Source: Neostapfia colusana (Eukaryota > Streptophyta > Magnoliopsida > Poales > Poaceae). From it: DNA of 64,000 nt. The stretch covers positions 93,688,622 through 93,752,621 of the forward strand of contig JASWHV010000005.1 of the NCBI GenBank assembly GCA_030760725.1, given 5' to 3'. Shown in pieces: positions 1 through 11,500 of the stretch. The stretch's first letter is position 1. Each line of letters starts with the position of its first letter. The notes under the pieces are model-generated. The model made no database searches, had not been told where the DNA came from, and was given only the letters and a program-made list of their open reading frames with translations. Both the position numbers and the translations under genes were made by a program.

Positions 1-423
1 CATAGGCTGAAATTAATAAAAGAAGTTGCTTAGTTCATACACATTGATGCATATAGTTGGGAAATCTCTTCTTTCAATTCTGAATTCTACTCCGAGAGTA
101 AGCATAAAAATAAGCGGGTATACTTTCTTGCCAACCTTATCATCTTGGATTCCAAAGGGATTGACATAATACTTGGAATGGACTGGTTAAGCAAGCACAA
201 CGGAGTGATTCAATGTGCTCAGAGGATCATGCAGTTGACGAGTGAGCACGGCACTCGTATTGAGTTGGAGGCAGCCCAACCTGCAACCGAGAAGGCAGTG
301 CTGAACCACATCGAAGAAGCAACATTGGAAAGCATTCTTGTGGTTCGAGAATATTCAGATGTGTTTCCAGAAGAAATTCCAGGTATGCCACCTGACCGGG
401 ACATTGAATTCGCTATGGATTTA
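1..423 (+). pseudogene. Outer Ty3/gypsy element A0: protease/pol fragment
   Basis: This is a fragment of a gypsy polyprotein. Bases from about 118 encode the C-terminal half of the aspartic protease (residues such as DIILGMDWLSKHNG) and the linker to reverse transcriptase (DVFPEEIPGMPPDRDIEFAMDL). The reading stops abruptly at 423, where the LTR of element A begins. The same pol resumes at 47470 after a 5-bp duplication (ATTTA), so one gene was split by an insertion. Bases 1-117 match the non-coding stretch at about 3031-3158 of element A rather than gag, so this copy also lacks gag and the catalytic DSG half of the protease. The reading from 145 to 423 is still open. Confidence 0.9.
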
Positions 424-485
424 TGTAACACCCTCAAATTCATTTCCATGCATTGCATACATTTTTCATGTAGAGAAACATTCTA

Positions 486-657
486 AAAGAAATAGAAATG
501 GACAAAGTACTATAGAAATGGAGAGAGAACTACAGAAATGGAGAAACAACTATAGAAATGGAGAAAGAACCATAGAAATCGAGGAAGGAAACATAGAAAT
601 GGAGAAAGAACCATAGAAATGGAGGAACGATCCATAGAAATGGAGAAAGAACCACCT
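486..657 (+). repeat. Minisatellite inside A 5' LTR
   Basis: Tandem copies of a unit of about 16-20 bp, consensus near AGAAATGGAGAAAGAACCAT. The same array is longer (about 6365-6770) in the 3' LTR. Confidence 0.9.
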
Positions 658-805
658 CAGTGAGTCCATACATCTAGTAGCCACTTTGTAAAGACTATTT
701 TGTGATCTCTTGGCCATACACCGACGGTTGTGTACTGGTATAATGGAGGTTTTGCAGTCGCCGACGGGTGACGAAATCACGAACTTGTGGGTAAAGTGGT
801 GCCAC

Positions 806-846
806 CTCTGCAGAGTGTAAAACTGTCATGATAGCCGTGCTTCCGG
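806..846 (+). promoter_or_regulatory. Conserved palindrome cluster in A 5' LTR
   Basis: Three dyads lie in a row: CTCTGCAGAG (806-815), CTGTCATGATAG (823-834, one G-T pair) and CCGTGCTTCCGG (835-846). Equivalent blocks with different stem sequence but kept pairing occur in the B, C, D and G LTRs. The function is not known. Confidence 0.65.
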
Positions 847-1587
847 TCACAAGCACCTGGCCAACTTCCATGATTAGAGGGAAAACTTGGGATGGATATT
901 CGGTATGGTTATGGTATGGTCATTGGGATTGGTTTTCGAACTGTTTTGGGTCATGAAAATGAGTTTGGTTTTGGCTATATGAATATGAGATAATTATGAA
1001 TATTTATGAGCATGAGATGAACTTAAGAAAGATTATTGGTTGGTTGAAGCATGATAAATGGTGAATTATGACGAGAGAATGTTGCTGAATTACTTGATTA
1101 TGATGGGATAAATTTCACCTAGAAATAGTTGCTGTTTTTATCATGTTGTGAAATAAAATTTGCTTGCTGCAATGAGCCTTTTTATTTCCCACCTTGTTGC
1201 AAGCTACATGTCATACTTTTCCCGCACTTTCTGAGTACGACATGTACTCACCCTTGCATTACCACATATACATCAGCTACAGGCGATGAGTACTTCGAGG
1301 ACCATGTGGAGTACTAGGCGTGCGGACTACCGTCAACATGCCTGTGCAGTTGAAGATTGGAGCCTGTCTTTAGTCACTTTCCGCTGTCGTTTAGAGTCTT
1401 CCGCTGCAAGAATAAGATAGACATTCATGAGTGAGACATTGAGTCATTGTAATAAAGTACTTAAACACTATTTATTCGTGGTTATATTCTGAATTCAGTT
1501 TGTGGATTACATGTGTATGTGTGATGAACATCCTGGGCACACATATGCATTCACTTAGTTCTATTTTCGGGACTGAGTGTCACAGAT

Positions 1588-1600
1588 TGGTATCAGAGCC
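1588..1600 (+). other. Primer binding site of element A
   Basis: TGGTATCAGAGCC, three bases after the LTR end, is complementary to the 3' end of plant initiator tRNA-Met, the usual primer of grass gypsy elements. Confidence 0.92.
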
Positions 1601-1626
1601 ACGTTGACCATAAGACGCAATACTAG

Positions 1627-1852
1627 GTAGAATGGACACTCCAAAACACATAGGAACACCCCTCTAAACTGCTATTTTTGAAAATTGCTTGCTGCTGCAC
1701 TTTACTTGTAAATTCAGCCACTGCAAAGTGCTATTTTCAGCCCCTCTTTTCTCTTCTTTTGGACAGCAACACCTTTGCTTTCTTGCTCCATAGCCCCTGA
1801 AGTTATGGAGTTATTCCTTCCTTCTCTACTGTTTCTCACGCCTTATTTATAG
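1627..1852 (+). other. Candidate leader intron of element A
   Basis: A donor-like CTAG|GTAGAA at 1623-1632 lies about 25 bases after the primer site. An acceptor-like TTATTTATAG ends at 1852, directly before the ATG of the pre-gag ORF. Element D has the same donor context and the same AG|ATG arrangement. This is an inference from sequence alone. Confidence 0.5.
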
Positions 1853-2826
1853 ATGCCGGTGATCAGGAGCACAACACGCATAAGAACTCGTCCACCACCA
1901 CGTGGGAGTGCACTTAACCCCATTGAGGTGTCCGATGGACCATATTGGGAGGAGGTGAAGATGGAACCTCATGATGAAGATGAAGTCAATAACTCTATGC
2001 ATGATAAAGAGGACCCGGATGAGGTGGAACCATTCGAAGACGACATGGAAGATGATCCACAAGAATGGCATTGGTACGCACCTCAGGAGGACTTTCACGC
2101 GGGCTTACACCCCATGGAGCCTCATGAAGCTACGTCGGGAGGAGATGAATCTAAATAGGATCCACCCCTTGCTGAGGCCGAGAATGAAGGTGATGAACGG
2201 GCCAACCGTTCAGTTCAAGGATTCCGGTCCGACGGAATGGATGGAGGACACATATCCAAGGAGCTTAAAGAGTTTCTGGATTGCTGCAGCTTATACTCGG
2301 AGTATCTTCTCAAGAAAGTCCCTAGTCTCGGACATGAAGAGTGGAAGGCGGAAGTAACCATCCTATCTAACGGTAGGGTTGTCACTCGGCACTCCACACC
2401 CACATGGAGAGCTACAAGAGAAGAAGCTATTGATGATGCTGCATGGGATGCACTCACCAAACTGTGCTACACCTTCCATGAGCAGCTTGAGGGCACCACT
2501 TTTGAGCTGCACCGTATCGGAAGAGTGGCACAAGGTAGATCGTTGGAACCCATGTAACAGTTCTTTCCAACCCACAAGCTGCTGACAAGTCTCATAGGTT
2601 GCTCGTGGAGTTAGGAAACCGCTACGCAAGTGCACAAGAAGAGATCTGTTACATCCACAAGAAGCTGTATTTGCTGGAGAAACAAGAGGAGACTCGTGCC
2701 AACGCGAGAGCAAATGGAGCACCAGCGTCATCTAACCCTACATGGACTGCCGACTCACCATGGAGTGCGCCCATGTATGGACCACCCCCGTCACACGGCG
2801 AGAACAGCACCGGTTCACATGATTAG
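1853..2826 (+). pseudogene. Pre-gag accessory ORF of element A (broken)
   Basis: An ORF of about 324 codons lies between primer site and where gag should be. It is broken by an in-frame TAG (2156-2158) and a frameshift near 2557-2580. The N-terminal third is strongly acidic. At about residues 150-215 is a compact domain whose core AWDALTKLCYTFHEQLEGT aligns without gaps to the pre-gag ORFs of B and D; the preceding stretch (EVTIL, GRVV, TREEAI) vaguely recalls a double-stranded-RNA-binding fold, but this is a guess. The C-terminal part (from about 2587) is a short likely coiled coil (KKLYLLEKQEET) and a Pro/Ser-rich tail. The ATG follows an acceptor-like AG. I do not recognise an established function. 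Confidence 0.7.
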
Positions 2827-3158
2827 GTTTAGAATTCCCATTGAATAAGCTGTAATACGAGCGTTTAGATCGTAGTAGCTTTAATAAGAGTGGTGTGTTG
2901 AACTTTTGTGATGATTGCTTGTGTTTATGTGCTGATGTGAGTTGTGGGACGCTTCGGTGAATGTCCACATCCACACATAGTGGAGAGATGTGAGATGCTT
3001 CGGCACGTGTTCACATCCTCATATAGGCTGAAATTAATAAAAGAAGTTTCTTAGTTCATACACCTTGATGCATATAGTTGAGAAATCGCTTCTTTCAAAT
3101 CTGAATTATAGCTCCTACTAATATAGTATGTCCGGAAGTTAGCCTTAAAATACTGGGG
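2827..3158 (+). other. Spacer where gag and N-terminal protease are missing
   Basis: About 330 bases without a credible gene sit where a normal element carries gag and the protease active site. It includes a short imperfect tandem repeat (ATGCTTCGG/GACGCTTCGG with TTCACATCC-like ends, about 2940-3035). The segment from about 3031 is shared with bases 1-117 of the window, so the deletion is common to A and A0. Confidence 0.75.
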
Positions 3159-6100
3159 GTAGACTTTCTTGCCAACCTTATTGTCTTGGATTCCCAAGCG
3201 ATTGACATAATACTTGTAATGGACTGGTTAAGCAAGCACAATGGAATGATTCAATGTGCTCAGAGGATCGTGCAGTTGACGAGTGAGCACGGTACTCGTA
3301 TTGAGTTCGAGGCAGCTCAACCTGCAACTGAGAAGGCAGCGCTGAACCACGTCGAAGAAGCGACATTGGAAAGCATTCTGGTGGTTCAAGAATATTCAGA
3401 TGTGTTCCCGAAAGAACTTCCAGGTATGCCACCTGACTGGGAAATTGAATTTGCTATTGATTTAGTACCCGGAACTGCACCTAGAGCGAAGAGGACGTAT
3501 AGGATGCCCACTAATGAACTAGTGGAGCTCAAGAAGAAAATTCAGGAGCAGCTATAAAAGGGTTTTATACGCCCAAGCTCGTCACCATGGGGAGCCCCCG
3601 TGCTCTTCATAGACAAAAGGACGGTACCCAAAGGATGTGTGTTGATTATAGGTCTCTCAACGAGGTGACGATCAAGAATAAATACCCGCTGCCCCGTATA
3701 AAGGACCTGTTCGACCAAATGAGGTGCCCGAATTTTCTCCATGACTGATCTTCGGTCAGGATACTTCCAGCTAAAGATTAAGCCCTCCGATATACCCAAG
3801 ACTATATTTCGAACACGGTATGGTTCATATGAATATACCGTTATGTCTTTTGGGTTAACGAATGCACCCGCATACTTTATGTACCTCATGAATAAGGTCT
3901 TCATGGAGTACTTGGACAAGTTCGTCATGTTTTTCATCGACGATATCATGGTGTATTCAAAAAGCGAGGAATAACACAAAGAACACTTGAAGTTGACGCT
4001 GCAGAAACTGCGAGAGCATCAATTGTATACCAAGTTCAACAAGTTTCAATTTTGGCTAAAGGAGATATCATTCCTAGGCCACCTCATCTCCGAGGGAGGA
4101 GTATCGGTTGATCCCGAAAAGTGGGAGATGTTTTGAAGTGGAATCAACCGCAGAATGTGAGAGACATTCAGATTTTCCTTGGGATGGATGGATACTACCG
4201 CCGTTTCATCAAGGATTTCTCAAAAATAGCGAAGCCTATGACTGAATTGCTTACGAAGAGGAAAGCATTTCAGTGGACACCAGCGTGTCAAGAAAGCTTT
4301 GAAGAACTAAAGAAGAGGTTAACAGCAGCGCCGGTTTTGGTATTGCTGGACGTGAGCAAGAGCTTCGACATATATTGTGATGCATCAAGACAAGGGCTTG
4401 GATGTGTGCTCGTGCAAGAAGGACAAGTGGTAGCCTATGCATCGAGACAACTAAAGAAACATGAGCTGAATTACCTCACACATAACTTGGAACTTGCAGC
4501 CGTGGTACATACCTTGAAGATTTGGAGGCATTATATCATTGGCCACCGATGTGAGATCTCCACGGATCAAAAAAGCCTCAAGTATATATTCACGCAAACG
4601 GATCTGAATTTTAGGCAACGTCGATAGTTGGAACTCATCAAGGATTATGATGTTGGAATCAACTATCACCCCAGAAAGGCCAACGTAGTAGCTGATGCGT
4701 TGAGCAGAAAAGGAGTGTATCATAAACTCACGGTTCGGGAGCTGCCACCCGAGTTGTGTAAGGAGTTTGAACGGTTGCATCTCGGGTTCTTGAACGAGAT
4801 GGAGGTGATAGAACTGAACTCCTCGTTGGAACAAGATATACAAGAAGGCCATGCAACAGATGAGGAAACCAAGGAAATCAAGGAAAGAATCCGACAAGGC
4901 ATGGAAAAGGATTTCAAGGAAAATGAGAAAGGCACGCTTTGGTTAGGGAAAAAGATTTGTGCGCCTAACGTGAAGCACATCCGCGACAAGATATTAAAGG
5001 AGGCATATGAATCGCCTTATTTCATACACCCCAGCTGTACAAAGATGTATAAGGACCTGAAAATATGCTATTGGTGGGATGGTATAAAAAGGGATATTGC
5101 TGAATATGTTGCCCTATGCGACACGTGCCAACGAGTGAAGGCCAAACATCAAAGACCAGCTGGACTGTTGCAGCCATTGAAAGTACCCGAGTGGAAGTAG
5201 AAAGACATCAGCATGGATTTCATTGTCGGATTCCACGTACTCGGTCTGGTTATGACTCCATTTGGGTTATTGTGGACCAATTGACGAAAACAGCCCATTT
5301 CCTTCCTGTTAGGACCACGTACTGCATCGCAGAACTAGCCGAGCTGTATATGGAACAAATCGTGTGTCGCCATGGAGTTCCTAAGCTGATAGTTTCAGAT
5401 TGAGGTTCTCAATTTACCTCTAGGTTCTGGAAGAAGCTGCATGAAGTCATGGGTACACGACTGAACTTCAGCTCCGCTTATCACCCGCAAACCGACGGGC
5501 AAACTGAGAGGGCAAATCAGATTTTGGAAGACATGTTGAGAGCTTGCACCTTGAAACATGGGCGTAGTTCGTATAGGAGCTTTCCGTACGATGAATTCTC
5601 GTACAATAACAGCTACCAAGCCAGCTTGAAGATGTCACAGTTCGAAGCACTGTAGGGCAGAAGGTGTAGAACGAAGCTGTTCTGGAATGATAGCGGATAG
5701 AGCCAAGTGTTTGGACACGAAGTGCTGCAAGACGCCAAGAAGCAAGTCCAAACAATACGAGAAAATTTGAAGGCTGCTCAGTCACGATAAAAAGGTTATG
5801 CAGACAATAGGCGAAGAAGATTGACCTTCGAAGTGGGAGACATCGTGTATCTCAAGGTATCGCCTATCCGAGGCCAACGACGGTTCAACGTCAAAGGCAA
5901 ATTAGCACCTCGCTACATCGGGTCATTCAAGATTTTGGACAAGCGAGGAGAAGTAGCCTATCAACTAGAGCTGCCAATGCACCTCTCCGACATGCACGAC
6001 GTGTTTCATGTATCCCAACTCAAGAAGTCCTTAAGAGTACCGGAAGAATAAGTACCGATGGATGAGCTCAAGCTTCAAGAGGATCTAACCTACACGGAGC

Positions 6101-6283
6101 ATCCCGTCAAAATTTTGGACATGAAGGAGAGAATCACGAGGAACAAAGTGATCCGCTGGTGCAAGGTACAATGGAGCCATCACACAGAAACCGAAACTAC
6201 ATGGGAGCGTGAGGAAGACCTCAAGGCAGAATTCCCTCATCTATTCTCTACACTATCGAATCTCGAGGGAGAGATTCAGTTTA
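3159..6283 (+). pseudogene. Element A pol: PR remnant, RT, RNase H, integrase, chromodomain
   Basis: The domains read in order: protease C-terminus (DIILVMDWLSKHNG, 3204-3245), RT (3480-4100; FIDD near 3938), RNase H (YCDAS near 4374), integrase H2C2 finger (CDTCQ near 5120), integrase core (ISMDF, SAYHPQTDGQTER) and a C-terminal chromodomain (VIRWCKVQWSHHTETETTWE, about 6150-6210). The chromodomain places it among chromoviruses, close to the Tekay/Del group. It cannot be translated: in-frame stops include TAA 3555, TAA 3972, TAG 4625, TAG 5198, TGA 5401, TAG 5653 and TAA 6049, with frameshifts near 3615, 3725 and 4120. The second catalytic Asp of integrase is immediately followed by a stop. 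Confidence 0.92.
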
Positions 6284-6296
6284 AGGGGGGTAGGTT
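6281..6296 (+). other. Polypurine tract of element A
   Basis: TTAAGGGGGGTAGGTT lies directly before the TGTAACACCC start of the 3' LTR, the expected plus-strand primer position. Confidence 0.85.
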
Positions 6297-6364
6297 TGTA
6301 ACACCCTCAAATTCATTTCCATACATTGCATACATTTTCATGTAGATAAATATTCTAAAAGAAG

Positions 6365-6770
6365 TAGAAATGGAGAAAGTACTATAGAAATGGAGAAAGA
6401 ACTATAGAAATGGAGAAAGAACCATAAAAATGGAGGAAGGAAACATAGAAATGGAGAAAGAGCCAAAGAAGTGGAGGAAGGAACCATAGAAATGGAGAAA
6501 GAACAATAGAAATGGAGGAAGGAACCATAGAAATGGAGGAAAAACCACAGAAATGAAGAAGGGAATATAGAAATAGAGAATGGGGCATAGAAATGGAGAA
6601 GGGCAATGTAGAAATGGAGAATGGGACATAGAAATGGAGAGGGGAATGTAGAAATGGAAAATGGGACATAGAAATGGAGAGGGGAATGTAGAAATGGAGC
6701 AAGTGATATAGAAATGGTGAGGGGAATGTAGAAATGGAGCAAGTGACATAGAAAGTGTGAGGAATGGGAA
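6365..6770 (+). repeat. Minisatellite inside A 3' LTR
   Basis: About 400 bp of degenerate tandem units of 16-20 bp (ATAGAAATGGAGAAAGAACC and variants such as GGGGAATGTAGAAATGG). Long open frames on the minus strand here are low-complexity by-products. Confidence 0.9.
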
Positions 6771-6976
6771 AAAGATAGCTGAAATGAGCCATTTCCAAAT
6801 TTCCCCCAAAATTTCTAAATTCCCCTATTCCCAAAAAAGGGAATTTTCCCCACATTTTGGGGATAAAATCCCCAAGGCTGCCGCACCACAAGAGATAAGT
6901 TTGTTGAGATCCAAAAAAAATTGAATAGGACTCTTATTTGAGCTCCAATTGGAGTAGGACTCCTCTTTTTCCTCCT

Positions 6977-6984
6977 TATAAATA
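6977..6984 (+). promoter_or_regulatory. TATA-like box in A 3' LTR
   Basis: TATAAATA lies about 680 bp into the LTR, after a pyrimidine stretch and before a GC-richer segment. It is the most plausible U3 promoter of this family and is absent from the deleted 5' LTR. Confidence 0.55.
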
Positions 6985-7996
6985 TAACTCCCACCCCTTG
7001 GCCGAAATCCTCTCTCTTGTGGTCGTCGTCCCCCTGCTGCCAAGCCCCCTTCCTTTCCACCAAGTCACCAAGTTCCCCCATTGCCGGAATTTGGCCGCCG
7101 TCGAGCCCCATCAAGCCCCGCCGTCGCCGGAGAAGAAGCCTGACGATCTGTCCTACCAAAATTTTCCATAGAAACATTCCCCACTGCTGCCATTGCTAGG
7201 AGGAAGGCCCTGCCACCAAAAGGAAGTGAGTTAGGTCCCCATTACCCATCTTACGACGTCGCCGCTGTTTCTACGCATCCGTTTTCTTCGCCCCCTTCGA
7301 GCAGAAACTTTTACGTGTGGACAGATCGTGTTTTGATCGATTTTTGACGGTGGAATTGATCTAGATCTTGTGTCAAGATCATCACCACGTCCACACTTGA
7401 TCCCTACACCCTTGTTCATCATAAAACCCCATGAAAGCCCATTAAAACATGCAAGAACACGTACAAACTGGTTCTATAAAACTGCACTATAGAATTTGCA
7501 TTCATCTACCCATTGCATCTTGAGTAAAGTTTATGCATGATGATTGATTGCTGTAAATTTTGTATGTGCGTGGTAGTGAGTAGAAGGACAAGCTCAAGAG
7601 GCCGTCTACGAGGAACTACAGCACCAAGATTTTGAGACACTTGAGCAACAAGAGCCACGGGAGCAAGGAAAGTGTCCCTTGACCATATTGATCCCATGTT
7701 TCAAAACTGTTTTATTTGCGAAAACTCATATGATTGAGTCAACTTGATGGGACAGAGTTTACTAGTTTTGTTAACCATCCTTGTTGCCGGGAAAGTTGAT
7801 GAGTCGGGTATGGTCGTTTTTCCTCTTTGCTTCGCTTAAGTTAGGAATACGGGAAGCTGAATTAAAACATGGTTAGCTACTGCACTCATGAGAATAAAGA
7901 CGATGATAACTTGATGATGTTAATAAGTATGGAATCAGGGAGATCTAGACAACATTGGTTCGTGGATGTTGCTGAATGAGATGGTCACTACAGGAA

Positions 7997-8375
7997 TTCG
8001 TCAATAGGGCGTCGGACATATGAGCGTCGGTTGGCTACAGAAACCGACACACATAAGATAAAGGCGTCGGTCGACCGACACACTTAGCCGACGAAATATA
8101 TTGGACACCTTTACCATCTATGTGCGTTGGGGCCGACGCATTTAGAGAGTATGTGCGTCGGTTTCTTTCAGCTGACGCACTTAGGATTAAATGCGTCGGC
8201 CCAGAGAACCGACCCACTTAAGTCACTTATATGCGTCGGTTTCTAAAGGACCGACGCACATAAAGCGACACGTGGTGAACGCACCGAGTGTGTTTTTGTG
8301 CGTCGGTCCTGTAGGTACCGACGCATATAATCCACTTAAGTGGGTCGGTTTTGAGGAGACCGACGCACATAACAT
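7997..8375. repeat. Left subterminal repeats of the CACTA element
   Basis: Dense GCGTCGGT motifs are paired with inverted ACCGACGC copies at short spacing, for example around 8230-8265 and 8300-8330, each able to fold into a small hairpin. In En/Spm-type elements such motifs are bound by the element's second (TNPA-type) protein. Confidence 0.88.
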
Positions 8376-8562
8376 GTTTTTTTTAAAAAAAACTGCTTAA
8401 TTTCTCTCCCTCCCCGGATGGGGAGCCTCCATTTTAGACACAAAACAGCAATATATACAGCAGAACAGATATAATTCAACAACATTTCAAACATAGCATC
8501 GTACACAAGTTTTCAAACATTTCAAACACAAGCACAATAGTACGAAAATGAGTAAACGAAAT

Positions 8563-11500
8563 TCAAATGTCGTCGTGGGAGCCTCCACTCGCACGTCCTG
8601 CGCTCCCATCTCCTCCACTCGCACCTCCGTCGTTGATGTTAAAGATAGCATCGACACCTTCGGGAGTTCCATGATGAGATCTCTGCGATAAACAAATAAA
8701 ATAAAAACTTAATAATGTAACATGTTAACTTCGACTAACTTAATAACGTAACTTTAAAAAAAGAAGCATGTTGGTTTGAACTAAAACTTATCAACACTCT
8801 CGTATTTCCTCTCATTCTCCCTAACTCCCTCGCCCTCACTCGCTCTCCCACTCTCTCTATCTCTTCTCTCCCTCTATCTCTTTCTCTCTAGCTCCCTCTC
8901 TATCTATCTCTTCTTTTCTCTCTATATCTTCCTCTCTCCCTCTATATATTTCTCTTCCTCTCTATCTATCACTTCTTTTCTCTCTCTATGTACCCCTCTC
9001 TCTCTATGTCTTCCTCTCCCTCTCTATCTATCTCTGCCTCTCTCGCTCTCTCACTTGTTCCCTCTTTCAAACCATTCACAGTCGAAAATCACAAGTTGAA
9101 GTGTTTATGGACTGCCAAATGTGTACTCTATTATTTTTTTAAGAACACCGTAGTATTCTGTCACTTTTCCACTACCCTCTGCGGCAGTTATCATTACTCC
9201 ACTGTTTGTAGTGGCAGCAAGTGGGCGACTTGCTTCTAAACTTGCCGTCCGAAAACGATATCCGTTGATATCGTACCTGCCAAATTCTGTTGCTCTCAAT
9301 TGACCATGCGACATCTGTCGCAAGTCATCGGAGATGTTGACATCTTCCATACACTACATAAATAAACAAAGTTAGCATCTTATGATAAATATGTGAACTA
9401 ATATTGAAAGAAAAAACGGATAGAAAATTACATGTTCATGGAACCAGTCCACAAAGCTTTTTCCACTGTTTATGCCATGCTGACGCATCTTATCCAATTG
9501 ACTTTGTGTAGGTTTTTGTGAAGATTTCCAATACAACTTGTCAAACATTTCAAAATATGGTAACACCTCCTCCATGTTGAAAAATATGTAAAGCATGGTG
9601 TATTTCCTCTCTTGCGCCGAAATATAATGAGAATTAGCAGCCCCAACACCTTTACCCTTCCATTGAAAAATCTTAAGCTCACTCGTAGATTGCTCTTCTA
9701 CATTATGATATCGTGTGACACATGCATTCACATTGTTGACAGGTAAAAAATATTTGCTAGAGAAGTTAGTAATCTCTTTAGCTGCAAATGCTTTGCAATA
9801 CAACCTTCAACTCTTGCCTTGTTGCGCACTGTAGTTCTAAGTTTCTTCAATTCTCTTTCTTGGCTATACATCCACCTGAATTGTGCAGGACCTGCTACCA
9901 ATGCTTCATAAGGTAAATGCACCAGCAAATGTTGCATAACATTCATAAATCCAGGTGGGAACACTTTTTCCATATTACATACAAGCACAACAATTTCTTT
10001 CTCCCACCGCCGCATCATCTTTTTCGACACTCCCTTAGCACAGATATGTCTATAAAAGTAGCTAAGTTCAGCAAACATCTTCCACAAATCAGGTTTGAAA
10101 TAGCCATGGAACATTACCGGTATAAGTCCCTCCATCATAATGTGGTAATCATGGCTCTTCAACCCATTCAGTTTACCGGTATTGAGATTAACACATCGTT
10201 TTATGTTTTCTGCATAGCGGTCTGGAAACTTCAGTGTTTTCAACCAACTAAGTATTTGCTTTCTTTCTTCTGGTCTAACACAGTATGGAGCTCGTGGCCT
10301 ACATTCATTTCCGCTTGCATTTGTTATAACTTCAAGCCTAGGATGATCGCAAATATCAGCTAAGTCTTTCCTCGCACTCAAATTATCATTAGTTTGCCCG
10401 GTAAAATCAAAACACATGCTTATGATGCTTTTAGCAACATTACGCTACCGGTGCATCAAATCTATGTTGTGCGGTAAAAGCAACACCTTTTCATATGGTA
10501 GCTCCCAAAGAAAAGAAATATGAGTCCAGTTGTGTTCTGTACCATACCCTTCGAAACCACCTTCAGCAGACTCTTTTAACTTTGCATGCCATGCTATTTT
10601 TTGGTTGCTTGTCAATCGACGAGGGGGTCCTTCTGTAACACTTTTGCCTTTTCGGAATAATCGTGTATCACTCCTGTATGGGTGATTTGAAGGAAGGAAT
10701 CGTCGATGGCAATCAAAGAAGGTGACTTTTCTTCCATACTTCAACCTGAAGGCATCGGTGTCAGCCATACATATGGGGCAACACAATTTTCCATGGACAC
10801 ACCAGCCAGCCCAAATGCCATATGCCAACAAATCATGTATAGACCATAGATACGCGGCACGTAAAGTAAATTCACATTTCATATGACTGTCGTATGCCTT
10901 TACACCTTGCCATAACTCTTTCAACTCCTCAATCAACGGTTGCATAAACACATTGATTTTCGTCCCAGGATGTTTAGGACCAGGAATGATGGCCGCGGGG
11001 AATATGTATCCTTCTTTCATACACATGTTGGGAGGGACACTGTAAGGCATGATGAAAATAGGCCAACAAGAGTATGGACTGTTACTTGTGCTGAAAGGAG
11101 TGAAACCATCTGTTGACAACCCAAGATGCACATTTCTTGGATCTTTACCAAACTCCGGATCGAAACGGTCTAGAGCTTGCCAGTCCGCGCCATCCGAAGG
11201 ATGCACCATAATATCTTTGTCATCGCTCTCACGTAACCCTTCTGAATGCCACCTCATCTGCTTCGCTGTTTCTTGAGAAAGGAACAACCGTTTAAGCCTG
11301 GACGTGATAGGCATGTACCGAAGCTGTTTGACCGGTACCTTTCTACTTATTTCCTCTCCATCATCATTCAAAACCTTCACATGTCTAGATGCTTTGCAAT
11401 GCATACAATGAGTATTGTTCTGGTGTTCCTTCCAAAATAACATGCAATTATTCTCGCACGCATCAATTTTCTCATAACTCATGCCCAAACCTTCCAAAAT

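Larger units (their letters stand above)
424..1584 (+). repeat. 5' LTR of element A (internally deleted)
   Basis: The LTR begins TGTAACACCC and ends GAGTGTCACA, followed three bases later by a tRNA-Met primer site. It matches the three pieces of the 3' LTR (6297-7985, 14344-14856, 46831-47469). It lacks the middle: the minisatellite at about 655 jumps directly to sequence that in the 3' LTR lies at about 14577. The missing part includes the TATA-like box at 6977, so this LTR has probably lost its promoter. Confidence 0.9.
6297..7985 (+). repeat. 3' LTR of element A, part 1
   Basis: It starts TGTAACACCC and matches the 5' LTR through the minisatellite, then continues into sequence deleted from the 5' LTR, including a TATA-like box. 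It is cut at 7985 by the CACTA transposon; bases 7983-7985 (GGT) are its target duplication. Confidence 0.9.

Noticed and set aside
1588..1600. A tRNA gene at the TGGTATCAGAGCC sites.
   Set aside because: Only the sequence complementary to the tRNA 3' end is present, as expected for a primer site; no cloverleaf can be formed.
6338..6891. Open frames of 134-169 codons on the minus strand with repeated FLHFYGSFS-like residues.
   Set aside because: They are the translation of a minisatellite in the A LTR.
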